Both the position numbers and the translations under genes were made by a program. From the NCBI GenBank assembly GCA_001769805.1, contig MEPO01000003.1:1-64000 (forward strand): a DNA stretch of 64,000 nucleotides, read 5' to 3'. Positions 52,602-61,659 of the stretch are shown in pieces (within the stretch, counting starts at the first letter, position 1; the number at the start of each line of letters is the position of its first letter). The notes under the pieces were generated by a model. It saw only the letters and a program-made list of their open reading frames with translations, ran no database searches and was not told the origin of the DNA. Origin of the DNA: Bdellovibrionales bacterium GWA1_52_35. Its GTDB lineage: Bacteria; Bdellovibrionota; UBA1018.

Positions 52602-52621
52602 AAATTCGGCCAGAAAACCGG

Positions 52622-53305
52622 CTAAACCCACTCTGGCGCGGTTTTTTCGGTCACGGCATAGTTCAGCTGATGGAAGAAGAGCCGGTAAAAAATCACTGCT
52701 ACAAACAAACCGCCCAGAATATCCGCAAAATAATGTTGCTTGGTCGTCAGTGTGGAAAAGGAAATGGCAATCGCCCAGATCATGAAGAGCAGGGTCTTCC
52801 AACGCGAGTTGCCCCAGAAGACCAGGGCGGTGACGAAAACGCTGCTGACATGCAGACTCGGGAAGCAGTTGACCGGCGACTCCGCCCGACGGAAATAATC
52901 AAAGAAGTGGTACGTGGCACTATCCATCGCCTGGGGGTCCAGCGGGAATAGCTCCCTGGGGAACGTGGTGGGCCAAAGGATGAACACGACATTGCTGAAA
53001 AGATGGATCATCAGGAATGTATATAAATACTTGTTCGCGATTACGAGATTCCGGCAAAGCGCATAAGCCACGATGAACATCGGAATATCCGAATGGTAAA
53101 CCCAGATCGTCCAGGGCAGGAAAGGGACGGCCTGGTCCAGTGCGGTCATTTCGAGGAGGCGGGGAGCGAGCAGGTTCAGGTGATTGGACAGGAAATAAAT
53201 GATTCCGACAAAGCTGAGCGTGAGAGCCCCGAGAGCGGCTTTGTTTGCCTCAGTCACATAAATGGGTAAGGTCCAGGTGGTGTTGGAACGGCTGGGCACA
53301 TTCAT
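52622..53305 (-). CDS. PAP2-family membrane phosphatase
   Basis: 227 residues, about six membrane segments. The phosphatase motifs are CFPSLHVSS (central His) and TTKQHYFADILGG (catalytic His and Asp), of the inositol-phosphoceramide-synthase-like PAP2_3 subgroup. It probably removes or transfers phosphate on a lipid head group at the periplasmic face. Overlaps the radical SAM gene by ATGA, as the last gene of the rod-shape run. Confidence 0.88.
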   Translation of the reverse strand: MNVPSRSNTTWTLPIYVTEANKAALGALTLSFVGIIYFLSNHLNLLAPRLLEMTALDQAVPFLPWTIWVYHSDIPMFIVAYALCRNLVIANKYLYTFLMIHLFSNVVFILWPTTFPRELFPLDPQAMDSATYHFFDYFRRAESPVNCFPSLHVSSVFVTALVFWGNSRWKTLLFMIWAIAISFSTLTTKQHYFADILGGLFVAVIFYRLFFHQLNYAVTEKTAPEWV

Positions 53306-54282
53306 TCTTTCTCATTCTCATCGAATGGGATGCGGGTCAAATCCGAAGGCTGAATCTTTGAGCCCTGCTGGCAGCCCCGGCTGACCAGGAATTCGCGCAG
53401 ATAATTATGAGGCGCCCATCGCTCGCAGCTCCAGAGGGGAGCCAAGCAGGCCTGCTTCTGGGTCGCAGAGGCGCAAAGGCGTTCCAGGTAGACATTGGGT
53501 GAGAGATTTTCAATGAATTCGAGCACGTGCTCTCCATACTCTTGGAGCGAAAGGGTGGGGAATGGGGCCTCTTTCCATCTTCGACCGAGTTCAGTGCTCT
53601 CCAGAATCATGAGCTGGTGTAGCTTGACTCCCTTTAAAGGGAAACGATTGAGCAACAAAGCCGTATCTCGGGCGGTTGTGGCTGAGTCAGTAGGTGCCCC
53701 GAAGATCAGATGGACACAGACATGGACGGAAGGAGCAAATAGAGCGAGCCGCTTCAATGCGTCCAGCGAAGTTGCGCGATCATGACCTCGCTTCAGCCAA
53801 GTCAAGGTCGAGTCGTCGAAGGATTGAATACCGAGCTCCAGACTCACGTAGGTTCGCTCTGAAAATGTGCGCAAGACGCCCAGGACTTCGGAGTTCAGGC
53901 AGTCCGGACGGGTCCCGATGCAAAGTCCGGAAATCCCGGGAACCGAAAGCGCTTGTTCATAAATGACAGCTAGCGCAGCCGCTGAGCCGTAGGTGTTTGT
54001 ATAACTCTGAAAATACGCCAGGAATTTTCCGGCTCCGAAACGTGCGCGAATCGAGGGAAGCTGGCAAAGCAACTCTTCCCGAATATTCGTGCTCCCCGAG
54101 GGGCTTGCCGGGGGGCTTGAATGAAAAGAAGCTGACCCGCGCGTATCGCAGAAAGCACAGCCGGTGCGGCTGATCCGTCCATCCCGGGTGGGACAGGACA
54201 GGCCGCTTGCCACGACGACTTTATAAGTTTTCTCACCGAAAATTTCAGTGAGGTAGTGACTGTATGGATAATAGATCTGCAG
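53302..54282 (-). CDS. TIGR01212-type radical SAM protein (YhcC-like)
   Basis: 326 residues if translation starts at CTG 54282. The first ATG/GTG (54213) would remove YYPYSHYLTEIFGEKTYKVV, which matches the family's conserved N-terminus (FGxxVyKi), and the frame is closed upstream by a TGA at 54286-54288, which is also the stop of the previous gene. Cluster motif CPTRDGRISRTGCAFC (CxnCxxC), then AYFQSYTNTYG, ISGLCIGTRPDCL, ELGIQSF and KLHQLMILEST. Family function is not settled. Translation is probably coupled with the preceding gene. Confidence 0.85.
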   Translation of the reverse strand: MQIYYPYSHYLTEIFGEKTYKVVVASGLSCPTRDGRISRTGCAFCDTRGSASFHSSPPASPSGSTNIREELLCQLPSIRARFGAGKFLAYFQSYTNTYGSAAALAVIYEQALSVPGISGLCIGTRPDCLNSEVLGVLRTFSERTYVSLELGIQSFDDSTLTWLKRGHDRATSLDALKRLALFAPSVHVCVHLIFGAPTDSATTARDTALLLNRFPLKGVKLHQLMILESTELGRRWKEAPFPTLSLQEYGEHVLEFIENLSPNVYLERLCASATQKQACLAPLWSCERWAPHNYLREFLVSRGCQQGSKIQPSDLTRIPFDENEKE

Positions 54283-54285
54283 AAA

Positions 54286-54627
54286 TCAGCGGCTGCGTTT
54301 TTTCAGCGGGTGCGCTTTTGCAGCAGATTTTGCCGGCTTGGCACTCCGGAGTGCTGCCATGTCACTGGTCAGATTCTGGATCAGCTTGGACTGCGTGTCG
54401 ATGTTGATGCCGGTCTGCTGAAGGATTTTGGTGATCTCAATGAGGCTGCCATTGAGATTCTTGACGCCACTTTCGAGGGCTTGAACTTTGGTGTTCAGTT
54501 CTGCATTACTCGTCTGGAGTGCTTCCACCTGTTGTTGCAAAGCCTGCTGTCCAGGACAGCTGGGCATGGCAATTCCCATACCCATGACTGCCGCACCCAT
54601 TACGACCCAACGAATAGTAGTTTTCAT
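54286..54627 (-). CDS. Small coiled-coil lipoprotein (Lpp-like)
   Basis: 113 residues, GGGGAG six bases before ATG. Signal peptide with a candidate lipid cysteine at C24 (MPSC). Residues about 30-92 form heptads (LQQQVEALQTSNAELNTKVQ, LESGVKNLNGSLIEI) and the tail is basic with KKRSR. The layout resembles Braun's lipoprotein: lipid anchor, trimeric coiled coil, C-terminal lysines for linkage to peptidoglycan, although the terminal residue is Arg. It follows rodA by 47 bases on the same strand. Confidence 0.6.
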   Translation of the reverse strand: MKTTIRWVVMGAAVMGMGIAMPSCPGQQALQQQVEALQTSNAELNTKVQALESGVKNLNGSLIEITKILQQTGINIDTQSKLIQNLTSDMAALRSAKPAKSAAKAHPLKKRSR

Positions 54628-54674
54628 GATTTGCTCCCCTTTGATCTATTTGAAGAAATTCTAGCACCGGAATG

Positions 54675-55826
54675 TCAGAACATGAATTTCTTATTTGCGA
54701 CATTTGTCAAAATCGCAATGCAAAGAATAGATGTCAGCAGGGATGACCCCCCGTAACTGAGGAAGGGGAGCGGTACACCGACAATGGGCAGCAGGCCCAT
54801 GACCATCCCCATGTTCACGATGATGTGCCAGAAAAAGATGGTCACAATACCGAGGGATAATAAGAGGCCGAATTTATCATGAGATTGATAAGCCACCGAC
54901 AGGCCATTGATGAGCAGACCCATATAGAGGAATAAAAGAGTCAGCGAGCCGATAAAGCCCCATTCTTCGCTGAAAACCGAGAATATAAAATCTGTATGGT
55001 GTTCAGGGAGAAAATTCAGCTGGCTCTGGGTGCCTTTTTTATACCCTTTGCCGGTGAGCTGGCCGCTTCCGACTGCAATCATGGATTGGATCGAGTTGTA
55101 ACCCGATCCCTTGGGGTCTGCGTTGGGATTCAGAAAAGAGATCAGCCGCTGCCGCTGATAGGGCTTCAGACCCACTTTGTACACCATGGGCAGTGCAATC
55201 GCCGCGCAAAGGCCGATCACGAGCAGGGTCTTCGTCCGGACCTTTAAAAACAGCATCATCGTGGCAAAAGTCGCCAGAATGATCAGGGCTGTACCCAAAT
55301 CTGGCTGAACTATGATCAGACCCGCCGGTATGGCAACGAGCAGGCCCGGTAACAACAGGTCCTTGAACCCATAGCCCTCCAAAGTGCGATCCGATTCGAA
55401 GTACTTGGCCAGGCAGATCACGACTGACAATTTCATGAATTCAGAGGGCTGCAGGCGGAAGCCGCCGAACCCGATCCATCGTTTGGCGCCCAGCGAAGAC
55501 TTGCCGACCAGTAACACGGCCACAAGAAGGACCAGATTCGCGAAATAGAGAAAATAGGCCGTCCGCGACAGAATGGAATAGTGCGGGAGCAGAACAAGAG
55601 CGGTCAGCCCCAGGCCGATTCCGAACCAGAGGAGCTGGTTTTTATAAAGTCCAAGGGACTTGTCCTGAACCGCTGTGGCGCTCATCAGGTTGAAAATTCC
55701 GATCCCGACGAGCAGGAGCTCGATTACCAGCAGGGTCCAGTTGAATCTCTTGAACTCCTCGTCATACATGCCGAGCCGGAGATTGCTGCTGCCAAGTTCA
55801 GGCGTTTCCATTGAAGAATGTTTCAT
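54675..55826 (-). CDS. rodA: Rod-shape glycan polymerase RodA
   Basis: 383 residues, SEDS family with about ten membrane segments. It polymerises lipid II glycan strands together with PBP2 in the elongasome. [40 protein letters not shown] and [16 protein letters not shown] are the family marks. The start is GAGAGG nine bases before ATG; the gene lies 15 bases after mrdA. It is slightly longer than E. coli RodA (370) because of a polar N-terminus. Confidence 0.97.
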   Translation of the reverse strand: MKHSSMETPELGSSNLRLGMYDEEFKRFNWTLLVIELLLVGIGIFNLMSATAVQDKSLGLYKNQLLWFGIGLGLTALVLLPHYSILSRTAYFLYFANLVLLVAVLLVGKSSLGAKRWIGFGGFRLQPSEFMKLSVVICLAKYFESDRTLEGYGFKDLLLPGLLVAIPAGLIIVQPDLGTALIILATFATMMLFLKVRTKTLLVIGLCAAIALPMVYKVGLKPYQRQRLISFLNPNADPKGSGYNSIQSMIAVGSGQLTGKGYKKGTQSQLNFLPEHHTDFIFSVFSEEWGFIGSLTLLFLYMGLLINGLSVAYQSHDKFGLLLSLGIVTIFFWHIIVNMGMVMGLLPIVGVPLPFLSYGGSSLLTSILCIAILTNVANKKFMF

Positions 55827-55841
55827 GGGTAAAAACCTCTC

Positions 55842-57908
55842 TTAATCATCCAGCTCGCTCGAATCTTTCTCGATCCCCTCAGGCAGCGGAGGGAGAGGGG
55901 GCGGTGCAATCGGTACCGAGGGGATGCTGTCATTATCAATTATTATATCTTCTTCATCCCGTTCAACAGCAACAGGGGGAGGGTTCAGGGGAACTCCCTT
56001 GAGACGGGCAGCAACTGCTTTTTCACTGTAAAGGTCCGGGAACTTCTTTTCGAGATAAGTTTTGATGATCGCCCGGGCGATGGGTGCAGCGCCCGTGGAG
56101 CCATGACAAACATGTTCACCAATCACGGCCACGGCGATTTGCGGGTCTTTGAGTGGCGCAAACCCCACAAAGACGCCGTTATGGCGTTCACGAAATTTGA
56201 AGGTTTCACATTTTTGATAAATTTTATCGGCCGAAAGCCGCATGATCTGCACTGTGCCGGTCTTGCCGGCGAAATCCGCGCCAGGAATGCGCTGATGATA
56301 AGCCGTTCCGCGCGGGCTGTTGATCACGCCCCACAGACCCTGCTTGACCAGTTCCACTGTCAGCGGCTTGAGATCATGCCGGCCGAGGATTTCGGGCTTA
56401 AACTGCTCCAGCAGATTTCCGTCAAACGACTCAATCGCTTTGACCAGAAAAGGCCTGTAAACCGTGCCGCCATTTCCAATGGCCGCATACATATTGGCCA
56501 GTTGCAGGGCCGTGGTGAGCACGAAACTCTGACCGATCGCCACACTCAGGGTTTCACCGGGATTCCAGGGCTGGTTGAAGCGTTTTTTCTTCCATTCCTC
56601 GGTCGGGATCAGGCCGGAGACTTCCCGGGACATGTTGATGCCGGTTTTAGCGCCCAGCCCGAGGTGAAAGGCCCATTTGGCCAGATCATCCACGCTTTTG
56701 AGCTTCTGGGATACGCGATAGAAAAAGACATCACAGGATTGCGTCAGCGCGCTGATCACGTTTAGCTCGCCATGCCCGTGCTTCTGCCAGCAGTGATAGA
56801 CGCGATTGCCGACCCGGATCGAGCCGGTGCAACGGATCGTGGATTTTTCGTCAATGACGCCTTCCTCGAGCCCGGCGATCGCCGTGACAGTCTTGAAGAC
56901 GGAACCGGGCGAGTAATGATCCTGAATCGTTTTGTCGCGGAGCGGATGGTTTTCGTTGTTAATCAGCTTGTTCCACTGGGCGGAAGAAATGCCGCGAGAA
57001 AATTCCGTGGGGTCGAAAGACGGCCGGGACAGCATCGCGAGAATTTCGCCGCTATTCGGGTCGACAGCGACCACGGAGCCGCTCTTGTCGCCAAACGCGG
57101 TGGCCGCCGCCAGCTGCAGGTCCTGATCGATCGTGAGAACCAGGTTTTTGCCGGGTTTCGCGGCTTTAATTGAATTGGCATCCAGCACGCGACCCTTGCC
57201 CTGGCCGAGTTTCACACGACCCAGGGCATCCACTTCCTTCAGTTCTTCGCCGTCAATGCCGCGAAGGATGTTTTCCAGGCGCTGTTCCAGGCCGAATTTG
57301 CCGATGTTGTCGCCCAGTTTGTACTTCAAGCCCTTTTTGTTGAAAGACGGGAGTTCCGTGGCATTGACCTCGCCGATGTAACCGAGAAGGTGCGCAGCCA
57401 CATCTCCATAGATATTAGTCCGCTTGATTTCCTCCCGGACATCAATGCCCGGCATGCTGATTTTCCAGGACTCGACGGTAGCGACTTCGTCCCGGGTCAG
57501 ATCGGTTTTTATTTTCACTGGCATGAAGGAGGGTTGTGATTTGGCTTTTTGAAGAATTTCGTAAATTTTTGATTCCGGCATGCGGAGAATTTTTGCCAAT
57601 ACGCCGATGACCTGAACTGTCTGCTTGGACTCCTTCAGGTATTGCGGGATGATTTCCAGATCGTAAGCGGGCCGGTTGTCGATCAGAAGCGTGCGGTCGC
57701 GATCAAAGATCATTCCGCGGGGAGCGGTGATCTTCACGCGTTTAATGCGGTTTTCTTCAGAATATTGCCGCATTTTATCGCCGGTAAGAACCTGCAGGTA
57801 AACCAGGCGGGAAGTCAGGAGTGCGCCCGCAATGAAGACAATTGCGTAAACATAACGGAAGCGGTCCTGAAATTCCCTGATCTGCTCTTCCTGTCCCAAA
57901 AACGCCAT
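55842..57908 (-). CDS. mrdA: Penicillin-binding protein 2 (elongation transpeptidase)
   Basis: 688 residues, one N-terminal membrane anchor (YVYAIVFIAGALLTSRLVYLQ). Transpeptidase motifs: SPGSVFKT (SxxK), SCD (SxN-type, in TQSCDVFF) and KTG (FAGKTGTVQ). The dimerisation domain and the PRG and DRNG-like MIFDRDRTLLIDNRPAY segment precede it. C-terminal extension is acidic and proline-rich (PIAPPPLPPLP). It cross-links glycan strands made by RodA. Starts one base after the mreD stop. Confidence 0.97.
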   Translation of the reverse strand: MAFLGQEEQIREFQDRFRYVYAIVFIAGALLTSRLVYLQVLTGDKMRQYSEENRIKRVKITAPRGMIFDRDRTLLIDNRPAYDLEIIPQYLKESKQTVQVIGVLAKILRMPESKIYEILQKAKSQPSFMPVKIKTDLTRDEVATVESWKISMPGIDVREEIKRTNIYGDVAAHLLGYIGEVNATELPSFNKKGLKYKLGDNIGKFGLEQRLENILRGIDGEELKEVDALGRVKLGQGKGRVLDANSIKAAKPGKNLVLTIDQDLQLAAATAFGDKSGSVVAVDPNSGEILAMLSRPSFDPTEFSRGISSAQWNKLINNENHPLRDKTIQDHYSPGSVFKTVTAIAGLEEGVIDEKSTIRCTGSIRVGNRVYHCWQKHGHGELNVISALTQSCDVFFYRVSQKLKSVDDLAKWAFHLGLGAKTGINMSREVSGLIPTEEWKKKRFNQPWNPGETLSVAIGQSFVLTTALQLANMYAAIGNGGTVYRPFLVKAIESFDGNLLEQFKPEILGRHDLKPLTVELVKQGLWGVINSPRGTAYHQRIPGADFAGKTGTVQIMRLSADKIYQKCETFKFRERHNGVFVGFAPLKDPQIAVAVIGEHVCHGSTGAAPIARAIIKTYLEKKFPDLYSEKAVAARLKGVPLNPPPVAVERDEEDIIIDNDSIPSVPIAPPPLPPLPEGIEKDSSELDD

Positions 57909-57909
57909 T

Positions 57910-58476
57910 TCAGAAGCCCTCGCTGTCGAGGTTCAGGTCCTGCTCGAGAGACTCCTCGGAGCGTCTGTTCTTGTAGGTGAAATTATCGAACTTCTCGAGC
58001 CACTGATAACCCCAGATCGAAAGCAGGCCGGCGACGGCAGCTCCTGGAAAAAGGAGGAACAGGGAATTCCGCAGGACCTGAATATCGGGGGCGAGCAGGT
58101 GCAGGGTGGTTGCGGTACTGATCTTCATCAGGAGTGAGGAAAAAAGTGTGACGATGACAAACGACGAAAGATCCGGGATCACCAGCATTCTCGAACTTCC
58201 CCGGACGAGCAGGTACACGAGCATGTAGGAAACGCCGAAAGTCCCCCGGGGAACCGCACTGTGAAGTTCCGCGAGATGCGCGGCGATCAAGGTCAGGATG
58301 CCTCCCTCCACGAAATTCCGGCGCAAGGCACACCAGATGACAACGATCAAAACGATGTCCGGTTGAAAATAATTCAAAGGCCAGATTGCGAACAGGGAGG
58401 TTTGGATGGCAATCCCGACTGCAGTCAGAAGAATCAGCACCGGAGCATTCAGCGCCTGGAAGAGTAAGCGGGTCAT
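57910..58476 (-). CDS. mreD: Rod-shape protein MreD
   Basis: 188 residues, five or six membrane segments (AVGIAIQTSLFAIWPLNYFQPDIVLIVVIWCALRR in the N-terminal third). Low conservation is usual in the family; the assignment rests on the fold, the FQPDxxL and RGSSRMLVIP segments and position between mreC and mrdA. It helps hold MreC, MreB and PBP2/RodA together. The start overlaps mreC by four bases. Confidence 0.92.
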   Translation of the reverse strand: MTRLLFQALNAPVLILLTAVGIAIQTSLFAIWPLNYFQPDIVLIVVIWCALRRNFVEGGILTLIAAHLAELHSAVPRGTFGVSYMLVYLLVRGSSRMLVIPDLSSFVIVTLFSSLLMKISTATTLHLLAPDIQVLRNSLFLLFPGAAVAGLLSIWGYQWLEKFDNFTYKNRRSEESLEQDLNLDSEGF

Positions 58477-59435
58477 TGAGCGTGTACCGGGGCGGGTTTT
58501 CCCGAGGGGGTGCTTGCCGGGGGGGCAGTCCCTTTGGACTCAGTGGGAGTTTCTCCCTTCTCGGTCAGCTTGGCTGAGGTGGCTTTGCGAACCGTGGGTT
58601 CCTGCGGGAGCGGAACGTGTTCGGCTTTGGTCACGACCATGACTTCCTCAAGTTTACTGAAATCCACGATCGGTTTGACTTCCACGTCCTGGGAGATTCC
58701 AAAGGGTTTGCGATTCACTTTTGATACGAGCGCTACAGGAATTCCTTTGGGGAAAATGCCGCCAACTCCGCCGGAGATCAGAATGTCCCCCACCTGGATG
58801 TCATCCGTCCGCAGGACGTAACGGAAAAGGCAGGTATCATCCGTATACCCTTCGATGACTCCCCGGGCGCGGGAGCGCTCGTCAATGGCATCGACGGCCG
58901 AAAGCAGATCCATGACAGTGACCACATCAGCTGAATTGGCCGTTGTTCTCAGAACTTTTCCGACGATCCCTTCGTTGGTGACGACGGGCATGTTTTTTTG
59001 AATTCCTGAGCTTTCGCCTCGATTGATCCGGATCGCCCGGAACTCGGTCGAAACATCGCGGGCAATGACGCGGGCGACGACAGATTCCAGCGTGAACTGT
59101 TCCTGAAAGTTAAGCAACTTGCGCAGGCGCATGTTTTCCTGCTCAGTTTCACGGAGCCCGGCAATCGTGTTGAGAAGCTTCCGGTTTTCGTCGGTCAGCA
59201 GGAGGTTGTCCTGGCGGGTATGCAAAAGAAAGACGTAATTCTGGAAGCCTGAGACCAGCAGATCCAGACCCCAGCTGATCACCGACTGGATCGGGGCTGT
59301 CAGGGAAATGATCGCCCGATCATGAGGCCAGTAGTTCCGCGGTGAACGAGTGGCGGTATCGATTGCAATGATCGGAATCAGCAAAAAAAGAAAAAGAATG
59401 ATGTAAAATCGGTACTGTTTCAGGTACTTAATCAT
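58473..59435 (-). CDS. mreC: Rod-shape protein MreC
   Basis: 320 residues from ATG 59435. One membrane segment near residues 9-29 (FYIILFLFLLIPIIAI), a coiled coil (NRKLLNTIAGLRETEQENMRLRKLL), then the periplasmic beta domain with VIARD, RINRGESSGIQKNMPVVTNEGIVGKV and ILISGGVGGIFPKGIPVALVSKV. The C-terminal tail is Pro/Ala-rich. It is the first gene of the rod operon; mreB is not adjacent, unlike in most Gram-negatives. It diverges from the ppiD-like gene. Confidence 0.95.
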   Translation of the reverse strand: MIKYLKQYRFYIILFLFLLIPIIAIDTATRSPRNYWPHDRAIISLTAPIQSVISWGLDLLVSGFQNYVFLLHTRQDNLLLTDENRKLLNTIAGLRETEQENMRLRKLLNFQEQFTLESVVARVIARDVSTEFRAIRINRGESSGIQKNMPVVTNEGIVGKVLRTTANSADVVTVMDLLSAVDAIDERSRARGVIEGYTDDTCLFRYVLRTDDIQVGDILISGGVGGIFPKGIPVALVSKVNRKPFGISQDVEVKPIVDFSKLEEVMVVTKAEHVPLPQEPTVRKATSAKLTEKGETPTESKGTAPPASTPSGKPAPVHAQ

Positions 59436-59542
59436 ATGGGCCCAGTCGCAGCGTCGTTGGTCTACATCGTAGCTAGCCCCTGTAATCTTTGCAATGACTG
59501 ATTGCAACGACCGGGCATAAAAACTGGCATCGGAGAATAAGA

Positions 59543-60778
59543 ATGCTCACTTGGATCAGAGAAAAATTTGGAACAATCGTCATCGGCGCGATCATCGGAT
59601 TTATCGCCTTCGTTTTTGTTTTCTCCGGAGTTTTTAATCCGAAGTCGACACGCGGCCTGCATGAGGGCGCGGTTGCCGGAACTGTAAACGGGGACTCGAT
59701 TTCGATCAGCGAGTTCAACCGAGCGCTCAATCAGCGGCTCGAGTTTTTTAAAAGCATCAGCGGTGGTAATACGATCACCGAAGAACAGATGAAAGCTTTC
59801 CGCATCCGTGAGGGTGTCTTTGAAGGTTTGGTCCGACGCCGTCTGCTGGTACAGGAAGCCGATCGCCAGGGGCTCACGCCCAGTAATGAGGAAGTACGCC
59901 AGAGAATTCAGGAGATTCCGGCTTTCCAGAAGAACGGCAAATTCGATCTATTGACCTACAAACAGGCGCTTGAGGCGAATCGTTATACACCGGCTGGCTT
60001 CGAGCGCATGGTCCGTGAAGACCTTTCGGCCCAGGCGTGGGACGAGTATTTCAAAAACCGGGTGAACGTCTCTGAACGCGAAATTCAAAAGCATTTTGAA
60101 ATTTCTGAAACCAAGAAAAATATCAAATACGTTTTATTGACCTCAGAAACGGGCCGCAAAGGAATTCAGGTCTCTTCAGAAGACGTGAAGAAGTACTTGG
60201 CCGATCCTGCAAAATTGAACATTGCTAAAGGCCAGTATGAGCGCAAGCAGGCCGGCGAATTCAAGGGCAAGGCGTTTGAGGCCGTGCGCGAACAGATTGC
60301 CCGGGATCTTCTGGCCAGTGAAAAGGTCGAAGAAATCCGCAAATTGAACGACAGCCTGGCTGAAAAGCTGGTTCAGATCGGCGGTACGGATGCAGCAGCC
60401 GAGGCCAAAATGAATGCCCAGTTGAAGCCCTACGGTGTCCAGGTCAAAGCAACCGGACTGATCAACGAGCAGACGGGCTCAATTCCTGGTTTTGGTGAAA
60501 CGGACGACCTGCTCAAGGACGCTTTTGCCCTCCAGTCACCGATTGATCCTGCCCAAGGAGGCAAGGTGAAGAAGTATACTTCAGGAGCCGGGACGCTGGT
60601 GGCCTGGGTTGCCGCCTCCCAGAAGCCCGATCCGAGCAAATTTGAATCGGAACGTGAACGTCTGGTCCGAGAATTGGCCTCGGCCAAGGAGCGGGAGCTT
60701 TACGAAGGCTGGATAAAAAAGGTACGGGACAAAGCGAAAATCGATACCAATCCTTCGGTCGTTTCGGCAGAAGCCTGA
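59543..60778 (+). CDS. PpiD/SurA-N-like periplasmic chaperone without parvulin domain
   Basis: 411 residues. One N-terminal membrane anchor (VIGAIIGFIAFVFVFSGVF) followed by AGTVNGDSISISEFNRALNQ, the SurA_N_3/PpiD opening, then a helical chaperone region to about 330. PpiD proteins are about 620 residues and carry a parvulin domain with conserved motifs (HILI, GGDLGxFGxGxMxPxFE); these are not seen here. The C-terminal FALQSPIDPAQGGKVKK resembles the last part of PpiD. Probably a holdase. RBS GGAGAATAAGA lies upstream; it diverges from mreC across 107 bases. Confidence 0.8.
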   Translation: MLTWIREKFGTIVIGAIIGFIAFVFVFSGVFNPKSTRGLHEGAVAGTVNGDSISISEFNRALNQRLEFFKSISGGNTITEEQMKAFRIREGVFEGLVRRRLLVQEADRQGLTPSNEEVRQRIQEIPAFQKNGKFDLLTYKQALEANRYTPAGFERMVREDLSAQAWDEYFKNRVNVSEREIQKHFEISETKKNIKYVLLTSETGRKGIQVSSEDVKKYLADPAKLNIAKGQYERKQAGEFKGKAFEAVREQIARDLLASEKVEEIRKLNDSLAEKLVQIGGTDAAAEAKMNAQLKPYGVQVKATGLINEQTGSIPGFGETDDLLKDAFALQSPIDPAQGGKVKKYTSGAGTLVAWVAASQKPDPSKFESERERLVRELASAKERELYEGWIKKVRDKAKIDTNPSVVSAEA

Positions 60779-61603
60779 TTATTTCCCGATAAAAAGGCGC
60801 AGGACTTCGATGAACTCCGCCCTCTTTTCATAAGGAAGTCCATGCCCGGTGGCGGGGATTTCCATGAATTGGACTGATTTCAGCGGGTCGAACCGATTTT
60901 TTTCCGTGATGAATTCATCGTGTGTCCAGACTTTGCTTTTTTCTCCTCGTAAAATCAGGACAGGATTTCCTTTTTCAGCGTACTCCCTGATCCAGGGGCG
61001 AAGATCCACTCCGTGGGCATTTTTAAGTACCTCCAGAAGTCCTTTCCGATCGAAGGGGAAAGTGATCTCTCCATTCGGCGACATATCCGAGGCCGCAAGT
61101 AAATATTGCCCGATTGCCGGATCTGGAGAATTCGCCATAAAGACACGCGCATCTTCCCGGGAAGTAAAGGACGAGGGAAGAATCGATAAAAACGAGCTGA
61201 GGTTCTGGTTGAGACCTCCCCCCGCAGGGCCGGAGAGCCCCAGGTCGATCAGAATCAAGCCTTTTACAACCTGTGGATTGAGATGAGCGGCAGCACAGGC
61301 GCTCCTGACCCCCATGGAATGGCCTACAATCCAGCTGGGAGAAAAATCCTCGGCCTGGAGAGTCTCAATCACGTCTCTGCCGAATTCGAGCGGAGAGTAG
61401 CCGGGCTCGTCGTTTGGAATTGTTCGGCTTTCCCCGTGTCCTCGCTGATCCAGAGCCATGATTGCAAAGTCTTTCTCCAGACTCGCGGCAATGGGACGCC
61501 AGAGCTTTCCAGTTCCAGCCAGTCCATGAAGAAACGTAATTCGTTCAATACCTTGTTGGTGATTTTTTTCCGTGAAATTCCAGCTTACGAAATGAAGTTT
61601 CAT
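60779..61603 (-). CDS. Alpha/beta hydrolase
   Basis: 274 residues from ATG 61603; the longer frame upstream is unlike the family. LHGLAGTGKLW oxyanion region, ALDQRGHGES strand, VGHSMGVRSA nucleophile Ser, and GHGLPY catalytic His; the acid is probably the Asp after RGEKSKVW. Typical soluble MhpC/lipase-like hydrolase without a signal peptide. Substrate unknown. It diverges from the TPR regulator across 56 bases and starts right after ppiD-like stop. Confidence 0.85.
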   Translation of the reverse strand: MKLHFVSWNFTEKNHQQGIERITFLHGLAGTGKLWRPIAASLEKDFAIMALDQRGHGESRTIPNDEPGYSPLEFGRDVIETLQAEDFSPSWIVGHSMGVRSACAAAHLNPQVVKGLILIDLGLSGPAGGGLNQNLSSFLSILPSSFTSREDARVFMANSPDPAIGQYLLAASDMSPNGEITFPFDRKGLLEVLKNAHGVDLRPWIREYAEKGNPVLILRGEKSKVWTHDEFITEKNRFDPLKSVQFMEIPATGHGLPYEKRAEFIEVLRLFIGK

Positions 61604-61659
61604 ATTGACTCTCAAGTGCCCTGAGTTAAAAAAGGTGCCGTTATAAACCTTTCGAGCAG

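Noticed and set aside
56103-56765. 220-residue plus-strand frame inside mrdA
   Set aside because: mrdA carries all penicillin-binding motifs in this region; the antisense frame has none.
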